This document shows, piece after piece, positions 1 to 10,735 of a stretch of 64,000 bases of DNA (position 1 is its first letter; every line of letters starts with the position of its first letter). The translations under genes were made by a program, and so were the position numbers. The notes below the pieces were generated by a model. The model was not told the origin of the DNA and did no database searches. It saw only the letters and a list, made by a program, of their open reading frames with translations. Origin of the DNA: Promerops cafer (taxonomy: Eukaryota; Chordata; Aves; Passeriformes; Nectariniidae); contig VZSE01005034.1 in NCBI GenBank assembly GCA_013398275.1, forward strand, positions 961,526 to 1,025,525, given 5' to 3'.

Positions 1-974
1 ATAAATTTGGACTGTGTGCTTCAGTCATGAAAATAGTCTTCAGTCACAAACGGGATCTTTTCTCATTTTGTTGTAATAAGTGTTTACCACACTGAGGAGT
101 AATTCTGAGGAGTAAACATATTGTTCTTATCAAATCAACAATTCAAAGCACTTACAAAATGCTCCAAAATGCTGTTAAGGCACCAAAATGTAGTGTGTGA
201 GTGTAGAATGCTAATTTGACAAAGAGGATAACGATTCCTTAAATACTAGAAGTATTTATTAAACACTCAAATTTCCAAGCCCTGCTGGGACTGTTACAGA
301 GGATGCATGAATGAAGTCTATTTTCAGTCTGTCTTGCTAGAATGCTCTTCAGGATTCAAAATTACTCATTTATTGCCTTTCCCTTGTGAGTGTAACCTGG
401 CTCTGAATTGAAGCTCTAAAATAAAGTCACTGTTGACCCTGTCAGGTGGTGGTATCAGACTACCCACTCTAAATGGTCCCCTATACAACAAAATGTCTCC
501 TTATCACAGGGCTCTCTCGCATGCAAATAACAGAGAAAAGCCAATTACCATCTTGCCTGAAGGTGAGAAAAGAAAGGAAATACTGGTGATTTTATGAAGT
601 CTGTTAATGACCTTCTCCAGCAACCTTGGTTAGTAACACAGAGTGTGCCTTGGTGCTGCAGTGCAAGCCACAGTCCCCAAGTCTGCCAGAGTTTGATGTG
701 AGCTCTGGGAGCTCTGACAGCTAAATACCTTTCATTACAATTAATACTGGAAATATTTGGGAGACTGAATGCAGATTACCATTGCAATATTCAGCAATCC
801 TCATCAAATTATTTGCCCATCACTAAAATGTGGAATAGCCCAGGTAGAAACAGAAGAATTAAAAATAACACAACACAGCACTGTCCATATTCCATCAGAC
901 CCAGAGCACTTTTAGCACATCAGAATTGAAAGCAAGGGAATTTAATGCAACAGGCTCTTGATTCTTTGATAAAA

Positions 975-1006
975 GACAAAACAACAACAACCCTAACAAA
1001 ACTGAA
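975..1006. repeat. Short A/C-rich tract
   Basis: GACAAAACAACAACAACCCT followed by AACAAAACTG. It is the first and shortest of the A/C tracts. Confidence 0.7.
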
Positions 1007-2164
1007 CAGTACTTGAATGAGCCAGGAAAATTTTACTAAAAATAAAAGTCATCTGTGGTTGCCTGTGTTACTGACTTCTTCCCAGAAGAAGAGTGAAGTC
1101 TGGTAATCTTCAAGACAGAAATAATGCTTAAAATCAATTGTTGACAGAAACACAAGGCTCCTCTTAGAAGGAATTACAGACATTGCAGGGGATAAATTGT
1201 CTAGCTGCTCAAGTACTTCGATTTACTTGTCCGCCTATATTGAATAAAACCTCATAAGAAACATTTTGGGCCACCAAGAGCACCTGTGTATTCAGCTACA
1301 TGATCCTGCAAGGCCGCAGTTTGCAGAAGCTGTTTGCTCAATGGTAACAAAGATGATGAGTGGATCCCTGGTTTGGGGAGCCAGTCAGCCTGAGGAATTT
1401 GCAGAAAGCAAGCCCAGAATGAGGAGGAACAGAGGCTCTGCAATGGATTGATCCAAAGTAGAACCCTACAGCTGGTCTCCCCCTGCTCTGGTTACCCTAG
1501 CCCACTATTAACAGCACCGACCTAGGAGTGGGAATGCTTGAACAGTGCTCCTCATCTAGAAATGGTTGAAAAGGCATCACGTGGCAGTTAAATTTTGGAA
1601 TAGTGAAGTTTTACTGGACGTATATACCTGCCTCTCACAGTTTTCTCACATTTTGAAGCCTCCCAGCATTCCCATGCATCTGCAGTAAAATACTTACTGA
1701 ACATTAGCAACTTACATCTCATCTAGCTAAATAAATTGCTGCTTTTACAACTACTGAGTATACCTTTGAATATTAAGACAGTGAGGTGTTTAAGTTCAGA
1801 TCATGTGACCAGGCACCCTGTAAACACCAACCATTCATGCTATACATAAGTGTAAGGTGATTTTCTTTATCTCTATGGACCATGTGTCCATAGCTAGACA
1901 AGTTTTGCTCTAATTATCTTACAACATTAGGCAAATTATTTTATTCTGGAAGTCAATAAGCTACTTGGGGTCCAAGACCATATTGGCTATTCTCTCTTAA
2001 TGTAGCAAATGAGGGCTAAGTCCCTGTAATTAAAATAGTACACTGGCATGCAAGTAGACACTGTAAGCAAAAGAAAAAGCTATTGATAAGACTAAATGAA
2101 TGGTCTGATCTTTTATGGCATCATAGTGTAATGTAGGACTCTGCTCTGGAAAATCCTGTGCATG

Positions 2165-2212
2165 TAAATGTGTATATACCTGTATGTGAGGTGTGTGTGT
2201 ATACATATAAAG
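2165..2212. repeat. TG/TA-rich microsatellite-like stretch
   Basis: Interrupted TGTA and TG units with a (GT)5 run at 2191-2200, leading into ATACATATAAA. It is too degraded to be a long, variable microsatellite. Confidence 0.75.
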
Positions 2213-3017
2213 ATGACTCTTCCTAGAAAACATTAAAGACTTCAGTCATTCTCCTACTTTTCAAGCACCAATAAACCACTAACATCATATATATAAATGC
2301 CAAATTAATTTCTTTGGCATTCAGATAGATTTTTTTTGGTTTTCTGAACTGTGAGTAAGAAATTCAACAGAAACTGAATCAAACTCAGCATTTTCCTTTT
2401 CGGTCAAGCTGCAGGAACAGTATCAGACAGAGACAGTGATACAGTTGTGCTAAGAGCCTGACATGCAAGCATATGCACTTCCCAGGATTTTACTTCCTAG
2501 ACAGAACCAGGGTAGAGCTGCAACTGAGAAGCCATCAGCAGATGCAGCACCAAATGCTGTTCCAGACTGCACCTTCCAGCTCAGCTTCAGCTGAAAGGAA
2601 ACAGTACAGTGTGAGACTGCTCTACTGAGACAAGGCACTGCCCCAGGGATGCTGCAGAGGCCACTTGAACAAAGTGTGTTCCTGGTTCCAACTAAAATGG
2701 TACAAGAGATGCACCCACAATTTCCATCTAGGCCAAGCACCTGCTGCTGATTCCAACCTGTTTATAAACTATTAGAGCTTCACCTTAACAATATTAATTG
2801 TTCTTTATCTTTTGATAGGGGGATAATCTGGAACTCAAGTTTTTTTTATTTTTAAACTTCATATTTTTATTCAATGACAATTTATACACATTTTTCTTCT
2901 GACTTTTTTTTCTAACTTTAAATGTGCTTTAGTACTTGTTTCTCAATTAATACACACAAAAATATTACATTCTTTTTATTCACTATTCTGATCTCCTTCT
3001 TTATTGAGATTAAATTC

Positions 3018-3032
3018 TTTTTTTTTTTTTTT
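3018..3032. repeat. Mononucleotide T tract (15 T)
   Basis: Fifteen uninterrupted T, flanked by TTAAATTC and CCCAATAA. Similar runs lie at 15153-15167 (15 T), 36598-36614 (17 T), 61982-61995 (14 A) and 16251-16261 (11 A). None is preceded by a recognisable retrogene. Confidence 0.95.
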
Positions 3033-5488
3033 CCCAATAAGCAGGTGCACAGAATAACACACTGTCCCAGACAAACCAGTGAGATATTCCCTGGCATTGC
3101 TAGCTCTCATGGAAATGGCTTGTATAAAGTTTTTTAGAACTGCTTTTGCCTTTTTAATGGCATCACGGTAGGAACAGCTCCTAATTTCTCTGTGAGCAAC
3201 TGCTAGATGCACATCCTTCTCCTCAATTATTTCTGACCAAGGAGCACCCATGATGAAGGGTAAATTCTGCTGATACATTACTGACTTTTTAACCCTCAGT
3301 TTTATGATTACGACCTAGGTCACCTGGCTATTCCTGAAAAATACCCATTTTCTTCCCTGTACTCATATCTTTTGGACTGTGCCACCCCACTACCTTGCAA
3401 AGCCCTAACATTAGTTCTAACAAATGTACCAACTTACACATCTGCATTAAACAGAACAACTCCATGATACATCGTTGAGAAATTAAACTAGGTAAAGTCT
3501 CCTGGTAAACTTCCCCTGCCTCTGTTCAGGGCATTTCAACCATTTTCTTTGTGGATGTATTCAATTTAGATTATTAGCACTAATATGTATCTCCTCTGTT
3601 TAAAGTAATGTTTTCCAGACATTCTGAATTTCAGAAATCAAAATTACTTCCATTATGAAAATAATGGCTGCACACCTGCATTTGTTGAATATGTCCTTCT
3701 CAACCTCTTATTTCTCCTTTTTCCAGTAAAATATTTAGCTATTCTATGCCATTAATTCCAATATTTTTGAAACTAAAGAACTTCTTTTTTCCTTTTATTG
3801 AAAAAACTTAATCTTCATATTCTTACACACTGACGATAAATTTTCCACCTTTCAAACTATTGCAACTTATTGTTCAACAGAAGAACCTTGACTTACTGCC
3901 ATTAAAAGAATAACTGAAATTATTATAGGAGACAAAGAATTGGTTATGCTTTTACTGAAACCGATGAAATTTGCATTGCATTGTTATGTCAGTGTGACTT
4001 TTTAGATTTATTCCTTTATTACTGCCCACTATACATTTCTGCAGCACAGCAAGAAATACTTTTGTTTTCCCTGCCACAGCTGACTAAAGCTATCAAGAGA
4101 CATAACAATTTTCAGCAGAGCTTTATCTTGTACTCCCATGCTCCTGTGTTGTGACACTTCTGGGAACAACCATGACATTTTGCTCAGATTGAAATCATTT
4201 TGCTTCTTTAAAGCACTGCTGAACTGTACAGTGATTTTTTTCCCCCTTTTTCATCTCAGTATGGCTATGCCAGACAGCATCTTGTGTATTACAGAGTGGC
4301 ATTTCCCTTCTAGGCTACTTCCTAGAGTGATAACAGAACAGTTCTTCAAGTTAGCCATGGAAATACTGCATGATATTGAGAACAATTCTGACAATTGCTC
4401 AAAGACTTAGGATTTGGAATTGTATTTCAGCTTCTCCCAAGGCTGTGTAAAGAAATAAAAGCCTTTTCACTCCAGGGATGTGAATGGAGCTGCTTGTACC
4501 TAAACAGACATCACTACTGTCATCAACAGCAATAACAAAGGACAGAGAGAGGCACACACACACAAATATTAGGAGATGGTCTCTTTTCATCAGCTTTGTC
4601 TCTGTTTGGCTTTAAACTCCCCATTTCACTCTGCAGAATTGTATCTTAAACAACCAAGGACAAAACTCCTACAGACAGACACAGCACTCCAGAAGAATCC
4701 CTTGCGTGTGAGCTTTTCAATGATCCCCATGTTTCTTTTCTGGCAAAACAAATTTCTGGCAGAGATCTGCTGCTGTTGTTCTTTTGCTTTACAAACTTTG
4801 AGAGAAATGAAGTTAAACATATATTTTAACAAACCATGACTCAGAGCTCTATTTTTGTTCTCAGTCTTTCATGGTGTCTTTATCAATAATAACAGGGTTT
4901 TAAAATGCTCTACAGTCCTGCTGCTGTAGTCACAATGGTCTAAGGATATAAACAATAAAAGACTAGAGGCATAAGTAGCATATTTTCTCTGAAGAGTTGC
5001 TAAGAGTTTAAAAATTACTGGAGAAGATTTTGGGCCCTTCGTAAAGTCTGAAAAATACAGACATAATATAGTGACTAAAAACGCCCAATCCAAACCCTGT
5101 AATAAGTGCCGAAGGATAACAGTGGGAAATACAAATGCCAATATGACACAAAATAAGAGCTAATTAAAGTTACTGAAGATATAAACAAAGAAAGAGGATA
5201 TTTTAAAGGCCAGAAGGAAACAAGGATGAGGAAATACAAGTAACTTAGATGGGTCAGAATGTGACTTAGCATAACACCAATTTGATACTGCAGTACACTA
5301 TTACAGGATGTGATGAATCATTTCAAATACCATTACCTGGAGGGTTGAATTTTTTCTCTCTTCTTGGTGGAAAGCAGCATGCGGACATAATTGGAAGATG
5401 TAGAGTGGTGCAGTGTAGAAAGATCAGTGGTTAGAGCTAGTCTGTTTCAGTTAAAGCTATTAATTCTAATTCGATTCTTTTCACATTT

Positions 5489-5527
5489 CGGGGTTTTGTG
5501 TTTTGTTTTGGCACTTTTTTTCTTAAG
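5489..5527. repeat. G/T-rich low-complexity tract
   Basis: CGGGGTTTTGTGTTTTGTTT followed by TGGCAC and a T-run. This is the opposite-strand version of the A/C tracts and the only one noticed in that orientation. Confidence 0.75.
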
Positions 5528-6994
5528 CCTCTTTTATGTTCATTTGTTTTCATACTTCTTAACTTGCCAGCTATGTAAGCATTTTCTCTTGGGTTTCCAG
5601 AGGGATAAATGCAAGTTATTTGCAATATTTGCAAGTACTCAGGTATCCAACAGGTAATTTAGCACACTGCAAGCAGCACCTGCATGTGAATTAGCTCTTT
5701 CTCAATTTCCACTCTGCACCTTCCCCCACAGCTGAATGTGACATATAGGATATATGTTGTTAATATTTCCAACAGAATACCAATTATATGACTCAGATCA
5801 GTGTAATCATTTCCTCACATGCTGCACAACCTGCTTTCTTTTATAAGAAAATAGCACAGAGATAAAGGCAGTTTATACGAGCATAAGGAATTCCTTCCTT
5901 CTCACTGACATCCCATTTACTTCCATCTGCCCCAGATCCAGAGCTGGATAGTACCAAAGGTGATAAGAGACACCCAAGCTGGGTTCAGAGCTTCTTCTGA
6001 AGTTAAACACATGCAGTGTTATCTGAAATCACACTGGCTTGTTAGATGAGATAATGTGAAATAGTGTAACACATCAGAGGGAGAAAGCAGAACTTTGAGA
6101 CTCACTAACTGCTGGCAAGCCAAAGACAACAATCCCATCACAAAACAACATTACAGATAAAAGTGGAAAGGGCTGCTGTGCACTATACATTGGGTACCAG
6201 GTGATCTGTCTGCTCAAAAGTTCTTCTGCAAACATCCTACGAAAGGCTGAGAAATGGCTCTTCATTTTCTACTTTCATAAGCATTTGTTTAATCATTATT
6301 GACACAAAATGTAAAAAGCTGTAAGTTCAGATAAGGCGAGAAATATCTAATGAGGCTATCTGCCAGGGTGACAGAGATTCCTGGCACATGAAAAAAATAT
6401 TGAATACTTACTTAAAGAGCTGTCTTCTCTCTGAGTGCTGCTTAATAGCCATTTTTTTACGGCAGCTCTATTCTCCAACATATTTATTTTTTAAAATATA
6501 TTTTTATTGCTAGGCTTTAATTTGGTGATAAATAAGAGAACTTAACAGGATCAATAATGAGTTAGAAAACAGCTGTCTCGCTCTACTTAAACTGGGCTAC
6601 ATTATGGCCGTGCTCTTTTTCATTTTGACTTTGGCTCCACAAGGCAGTCAGTCTCAATTGAAGCAGTGGTTTGTGCCAATGGCTTAAGGACTCTGATGGT
6701 CAGGCATTTGTCCTGCTGCCCAGGTGCTCAGTTAGACACAACCTTGCATACTCTAGTGAAAGGAAACATCCATGCAGATGGGAATATCGTGGTGTATCAT
6801 ATCTGGAAGACACAGAGTGTTCTGGATCCAACTTAATAATTTTGATAGTTTTTAAATGGGTTTATACAGTGCTTAGCTAACAAGCATTTAATCCAGAGGT
6901 TAAAAAAGGCGGTAACCCTAGAGACTGGTGTTGTAAAGGGCTATAAAGATTTCTGAGGTAGAAAGTCATCTTTAGCTCTAGGGAGTGGACTGTA

Positions 6995-7140
6995 AAGGCT
7001 GAAGGGGATTTTATTAGCATCTTTAATTAAGCATTTATTTGACTCCTTTATTTGGCATTGAATCAATTTGTCATTAGTTGTTTTGTTATTTAATTAGTGT
7101 GCTTAATTACTGTAAGTACTATTAGGGCTAAATCCTGCAA
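6995..7140. promoter_or_regulatory. Candidate homeodomain-site-rich noncoding element
   Basis: Within 146 bp there are TTTAATTAAGC, TCATTAGTTG, TTTAATTAGTG and GCTTAATTACTG, that is three TAATTA or TTAATTA cores plus flanking ATTA sites. The density of homeodomain-type cores in a repeat-free block suggests regulatory DNA, but A+T-rich sequence can produce such sites by chance. Confidence 0.22.
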
Positions 7141-7315
7141 GTTGCTGAGAATTCTCACAACTCCTAGCGATGTCAATTAAAACTCACACCATTTCCCAGG
7201 ACTAGAAAAGTACTGAGAGCAGCATTTGAGGTACTGCTTATGACAACCATAATATTGCAGTAAATTTTTTTTTTTGTTCATTAACTCCAGTATTCTAATG
7301 GACCAGAACTTAAAG

Positions 7316-7483
7316 TGTGAGACCTCGTAACCCGTTGCCCATTTTGTGACCATTTAGGTTCATCTTGGGTGTGCTCCTAGCTGGGCTGTCCAAGGTGTAT
7401 CCATTGAGGACTTTTAATAAAACCCTACTTTATGCTCTGACTCTGTCTAGTCTCTGGTTTAGGTCAGCCCTCACAAGGTAACA
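7316..7483 (+). mobile_element. Possible LTR fragment, opposite orientation to its neighbour
   Basis: On the plus strand a TG-initiated segment (TGTGAGACCTCGTAACCC) leads through a C/T-rich stretch to AATAAAACCCTACTTTATGC at 7417-7436. It then continues TCTGTCTAGTCTCTGGTTT and ends near GGTAACA. A poly(A) signal followed at once by a pyrimidine-rich CTCTGGTTT segment is typical of ERV1-type R/U5. Length is about 170 bp, so a full U3 is absent or unrecognisable. No target duplication was found. It lies 73 bp from the LTR-like element at 7557-7862, which faces the other way. Confidence 0.38.
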
Positions 7484-7556
7484 GAGCAGCCTTCAGCTGC
7501 TGACCCAATCCTCTGCCAAAGGGTGCTCTTAGAGGCCTCTGAGGGTGGAGATGCAC

Positions 7557-7862
7557 TGTCATGGTTCTAACTTCTTTTTTCCTTGTTAGAGTCAGGATTA
7601 AAGGCACAAGAGATGGTGTTTCTTGTTCAGACTCAGGTGTTTATTAATTCTGATCCATGCTACAGTCTCACAAGCTGTGAGCTCTATCTAGTAAAGAGAA
7701 AAATGGCCTCCTATCTCTTTCTCTACGAGGCCTTTTAAGCACAAACTATCCAATTAAGAAGTGACACCTAAATTATTGTCATTTTCAACCCAGTAACTAA
7801 GAACTCACTTGAGTGCAAAGTCACAGAGGTTGTTCTATGTACAAGGAGCCATTGTGACTACA
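7557..7862 (-). mobile_element. Probable LTR of an endogenous retrovirus
   Basis: Read on the minus strand this 306-bp segment begins TGTAGTCACAATGGCTCC and ends GTTAGAACCATGACA, giving TG...CA termini. About two thirds in lies AATAAACACC followed by TGAGTCTGAACAAG, a canonical poly(A) signal placed as in the R region of an LTR. Upstream is a TTAAAAGG stretch that could serve as a weak TATA element. No internal coding region, primer-binding site or target duplication is visible, so it would be a solo or truncated LTR. The assignment rests on architecture; I do not recognise the family by sequence. A chance arrangement in unique DNA remains possible. Confidence 0.5.
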
Positions 7863-8685
7863 CGAAGTTGATGGAAATTCTCATTTTACTTCATTGGGGT
7901 AATTGTTGTGTCCTTGGAAATGGAACATTCAGAATAAGAGCACAGAATTTCACTTTCTTGTTATGGGAGAATATCACAGAAAATTTGGTGAAATTCATTA
8001 CTGACGTGAGACGCTCGGCAGGAGGTCACAAGATGGTGGTCTCAAGGGCAATGGAGTGCAGGCAGCAGTATTTGGAGAATGCAATAACAATTGTCCCAGT
8101 CTTGTACTAGATAGAAATATCAAGAAAATAAACACCCAGTCCAAAAATAAAACAAAATTCAATGGTAGAGCAACAGCAACCTTGTCTATTTTTTCTTTTT
8201 CATTTTCACATCTACAAAAGAAATGGGTAATTGGGAAGGATCTCAGAGAGAAAGGGGGTAGCTAGTGTTTTGGAATACAGAGAAAAACCATGAGAGGAAA
8301 TAGCATCAAATAACTGAGTAATTAATTCACCACAAAAGAAAAATATGTTTTGGGATTATTATAACCAATGATCCAGGAAAAAAAATTACTTATAGAAAAC
8401 TGCCTACATTATTTCCTGAATGGCAAAATATTTCACTATGATATTTCCAAAAGAGGGAGGCTTAACTTCTGTTTTGACACGATTTTTCATTTTAATTAAA
8501 AACTAAAACCCAAGTGAAACAAAACATTTCACTTTCATTCCCATAATATTTAATGCAAGATTATGGTCCTGTTTTATTTTCTGGCTAAGTGAGGGAAAAA
8601 TTAGAGAAGATGTTGTTTCAGAGTAATCCAAAGCAAAAATTTTTGACAGGTTTTCTTTTGAGCTACTGACCCAAGCAGTATCCAT

Positions 8686-9715
8686 TCCACTCAGCTTTCC
8701 CCTCTCCCTGCTCTGCTAAGGCTCTTGGCAAAGTGCAGAAGTGAGAAGAGAGATGATGCACAGACAGGATCCAAACTGTTGAGAGGTCGGAGCTGGAATC
8801 TGAGTCCAGGCATAGCTGAAGGGAGGGGAGATGGCAGGGAGTATGAGGCAAAGCCAAATAAAGTCAGTGGGAGATTCTGCATTGACTTCAGTGGGCATTG
8901 AATCCAAACCAAACCGACAGAGAAGTGTGAAAAATGAACAATGGGGCATGAGGAAGGAAAGGACAGAGAGTGATGTGAAGTGGGGAAAAATACCATCTGC
9001 TCTACTTGCTGCAGCCCTAGGAAAGCAGGTATACTTTTTTTGGCTGTCAGCACAAGCTCAACATCCCCCTCTTTGTGAAGTGTAACACTGAGTACGTAGG
9101 GGAGATGTAGGATTTTGCAGTGGGTGCTACCAGCATGCTTGCTCAAGCTGGGGAAGTTGTTCATATATAATACACTACCATTTCTCCACGCATCTACTAT
9201 AAAAAATGTAATCTAAAAGCTTTCACCGAGTTAAATAGATGAAGCAGATGGACAGGGAAATTAAAAGAAATTGGCAAGGTAGAAAAGATAAATGGTCAAC
9301 TGAGATTCGAAATGAAGAAGAGAGTCAATGAGGCAGAGAGCCGCAGTGAAGCTATTCCAGATGGTAGAGGCTGCAGAGAAGGCGGCTCTCAAAACACTTG
9401 AGAAATTCGGACCTAGAGAGAGGTCCAGTGGCAAGGAGGGCATGGACACTCAGAACCCACCTAAACCTGCAATGATGTTTCGGCCAGAAAAGAGGCCACA
9501 GCCCAAGAGGAGGACTTCATCGACTCAGCAGAGGCCAAACTGCTTCTCTCAGACTTTAAAATCTCAGCCTGTACATTACACTGGTCACTCTCTACCTACT
9601 GTTAAGCTGCTTGCTACAGCACCTTTTCCTCATGAGTCAATGGACAGCATGTTCCTATGTGGGAGAATCAGAAAAGGTCAGAAACAGCTGTCCAAATACA
9701 AACAACTCTGAAAAT
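8686..9715. other. Region of the longest open frames, probably noncoding
   Basis: A 157-codon frame on the minus strand (9164-8691) and a 127-codon frame on the plus strand (9328-9711) are the two longest complete ones in the window and lie head to head 163 bp apart. The first is a Ser/Pro/Leu-rich product with no recognisable domain, overlaps an 84-codon plus-strand frame and spans an ancient repeat fragment (8861-8905). The second is Lys/Arg/Gln-rich, has a weak start context (T at -3) and no clear poly(A) signal after it. Several CpGs survive in the second (9344-9530), which is mildly unusual here. I do not recognise either product. Confidence 0.35.
8861..8905 (+). repeat. Ancient amniote interspersed-repeat fragment
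   Basis: AGTCAGTGGGAGATTCTGCA followed by TTGACTTCAGTGGGCATTGA is a close variant of a short phrase (AGTCAATGGGAGTTTTGCC, ATTGACTTCAATGGGAGC) that recurs in bird, crocodile and turtle noncoding DNA. It contains its own imperfect inverted duplication of the TGACTTCA/AGTCAG type. I recognise the phrase but cannot name the family with certainty. Its presence argues that the open frames overlapping this spot are not coding. Confidence 0.4.
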
Positions 9716-10429
9716 TAGGGATGTTTAAAATGCAGACTCTCATCCAGATCCAGCTGTGCAAGCTCCCCTTGCCTGGATCTGAATTCCTTTTCTTCAGAGT
9801 GGCTTTTTCTTCTTGCCAAACAGAAGAATGTGCTGGACTTTCTGTTTCTTGTGTCCAGTGTGTTATCTAGGCTGCTATAAAGAGAGAGCTATACCTAGGG
9901 ATAACGATTGCTAAGTTACAAAAGATTTATTGAATGTGTATGGGCTTTAACAACTGTGGATTAGTTGTCTAAGAGCAGTCCACAGAAGTCATTGGTGAGA
10001 ATATTTCAAGACCTTCTTCCCTGCCCTCTCCTGAGCAAAGGTGCCTGCTAACAGCCTTTGAGCACTTCAAAGCAGGAATTGTCACCTTAAAACTTCTCCA
10101 GTGGCCTGCTATATTTTGCAATAAAGTGCAGCACTCTGCTCCAAACCCTCTCCTTTTCATTACCTATAGTGAAGTAATGTTGCAGGAATGAGAGACTGAG
10201 TTCTGCTTCTAATTTTTAGTACTATTTTTGGGAGCAATCTTAATAAGGTGAGGGGTTATATTGTCAAAGTCTGTCGCATCAACTGTACAATTTTACAGCT
10301 CCATTTTGTGGTAAGATCCACGTAATTGAACCTTCAACATCAATTTACTTGATTATAAGTCTGTGCCACTGAGCAAATGGCCATCAAAAGCCTCTCCTCC
10401 TACTTCTGATTTCCTGAACTTCAAAATGG

Positions 10430-10735
10430 AATATTAAGTGCCATTTAGCCACTGACAGTTGCAATACCCCATTTATCAGCCTATTAGGTACAGCAAGTAA
10501 CACTAATGGGAGTGAATGTAAAATAACAAAAGACTAGCACCCATGTTGCCTTTCCCCTGCTGAAAGGGATAATTCAGTAATTACTGAGCATGCCTCATTT
10601 AGTACCCTGGCCAGGGGATAGGAAATGGGTTACTCTCAAGATTTCAGGTGGCTAAATTAAACAGCTGCTATTATATTTTTTAACTTAATTGTATCTTTTT
10701 GCATACTCTAATAGCCAAATTTCACCAAATAAAGA
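10430..10735. promoter_or_regulatory. Candidate conserved noncoding element with TAATTA palindrome
   Basis: The segment contains the perfect 14-bp palindrome TCAGTAATTACTGA (10574-10587), a symmetric homeodomain-type core. Around it are low-repeat, irregular A+T-rich sequence and several ATTA/TAAT motifs. No repeat family was recognised here. The call is inference from texture: it has the look of enhancer-like DNA common in gene deserts beside developmental genes, and needs cross-species alignment to stand. Confidence 0.25.

Larger units (their letters stand above)
1..7315. other. Unique A+T-rich noncoding DNA
   Basis: No gene, RNA or transposon was recognised apart from the simple repeats and the homeodomain-site block listed separately. 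Open frames here stay at or below 100 codons and overlap on opposite strands. Confidence 0.6.

Noticed and set aside
8691..9164. 157-codon open frame on the minus strand as a gene
   Set aside because: Ser/Pro/Leu-rich product with no recognisable domain, overlapping a plus-strand frame and an ancient repeat fragment; length is within chance for 64 kb.
9328..9711. 127-codon plus-strand frame as a gene
   Set aside because: Weak start context, no recognisable family, no clear poly(A) signal, single-exon; kept only as a low-interest finding.
9881..10170. Minus-strand LTR around AATAAATC near 9930
   Set aside because: A lone poly(A)-like hexamer; no TG/CA ends or other LTR structure could be placed.
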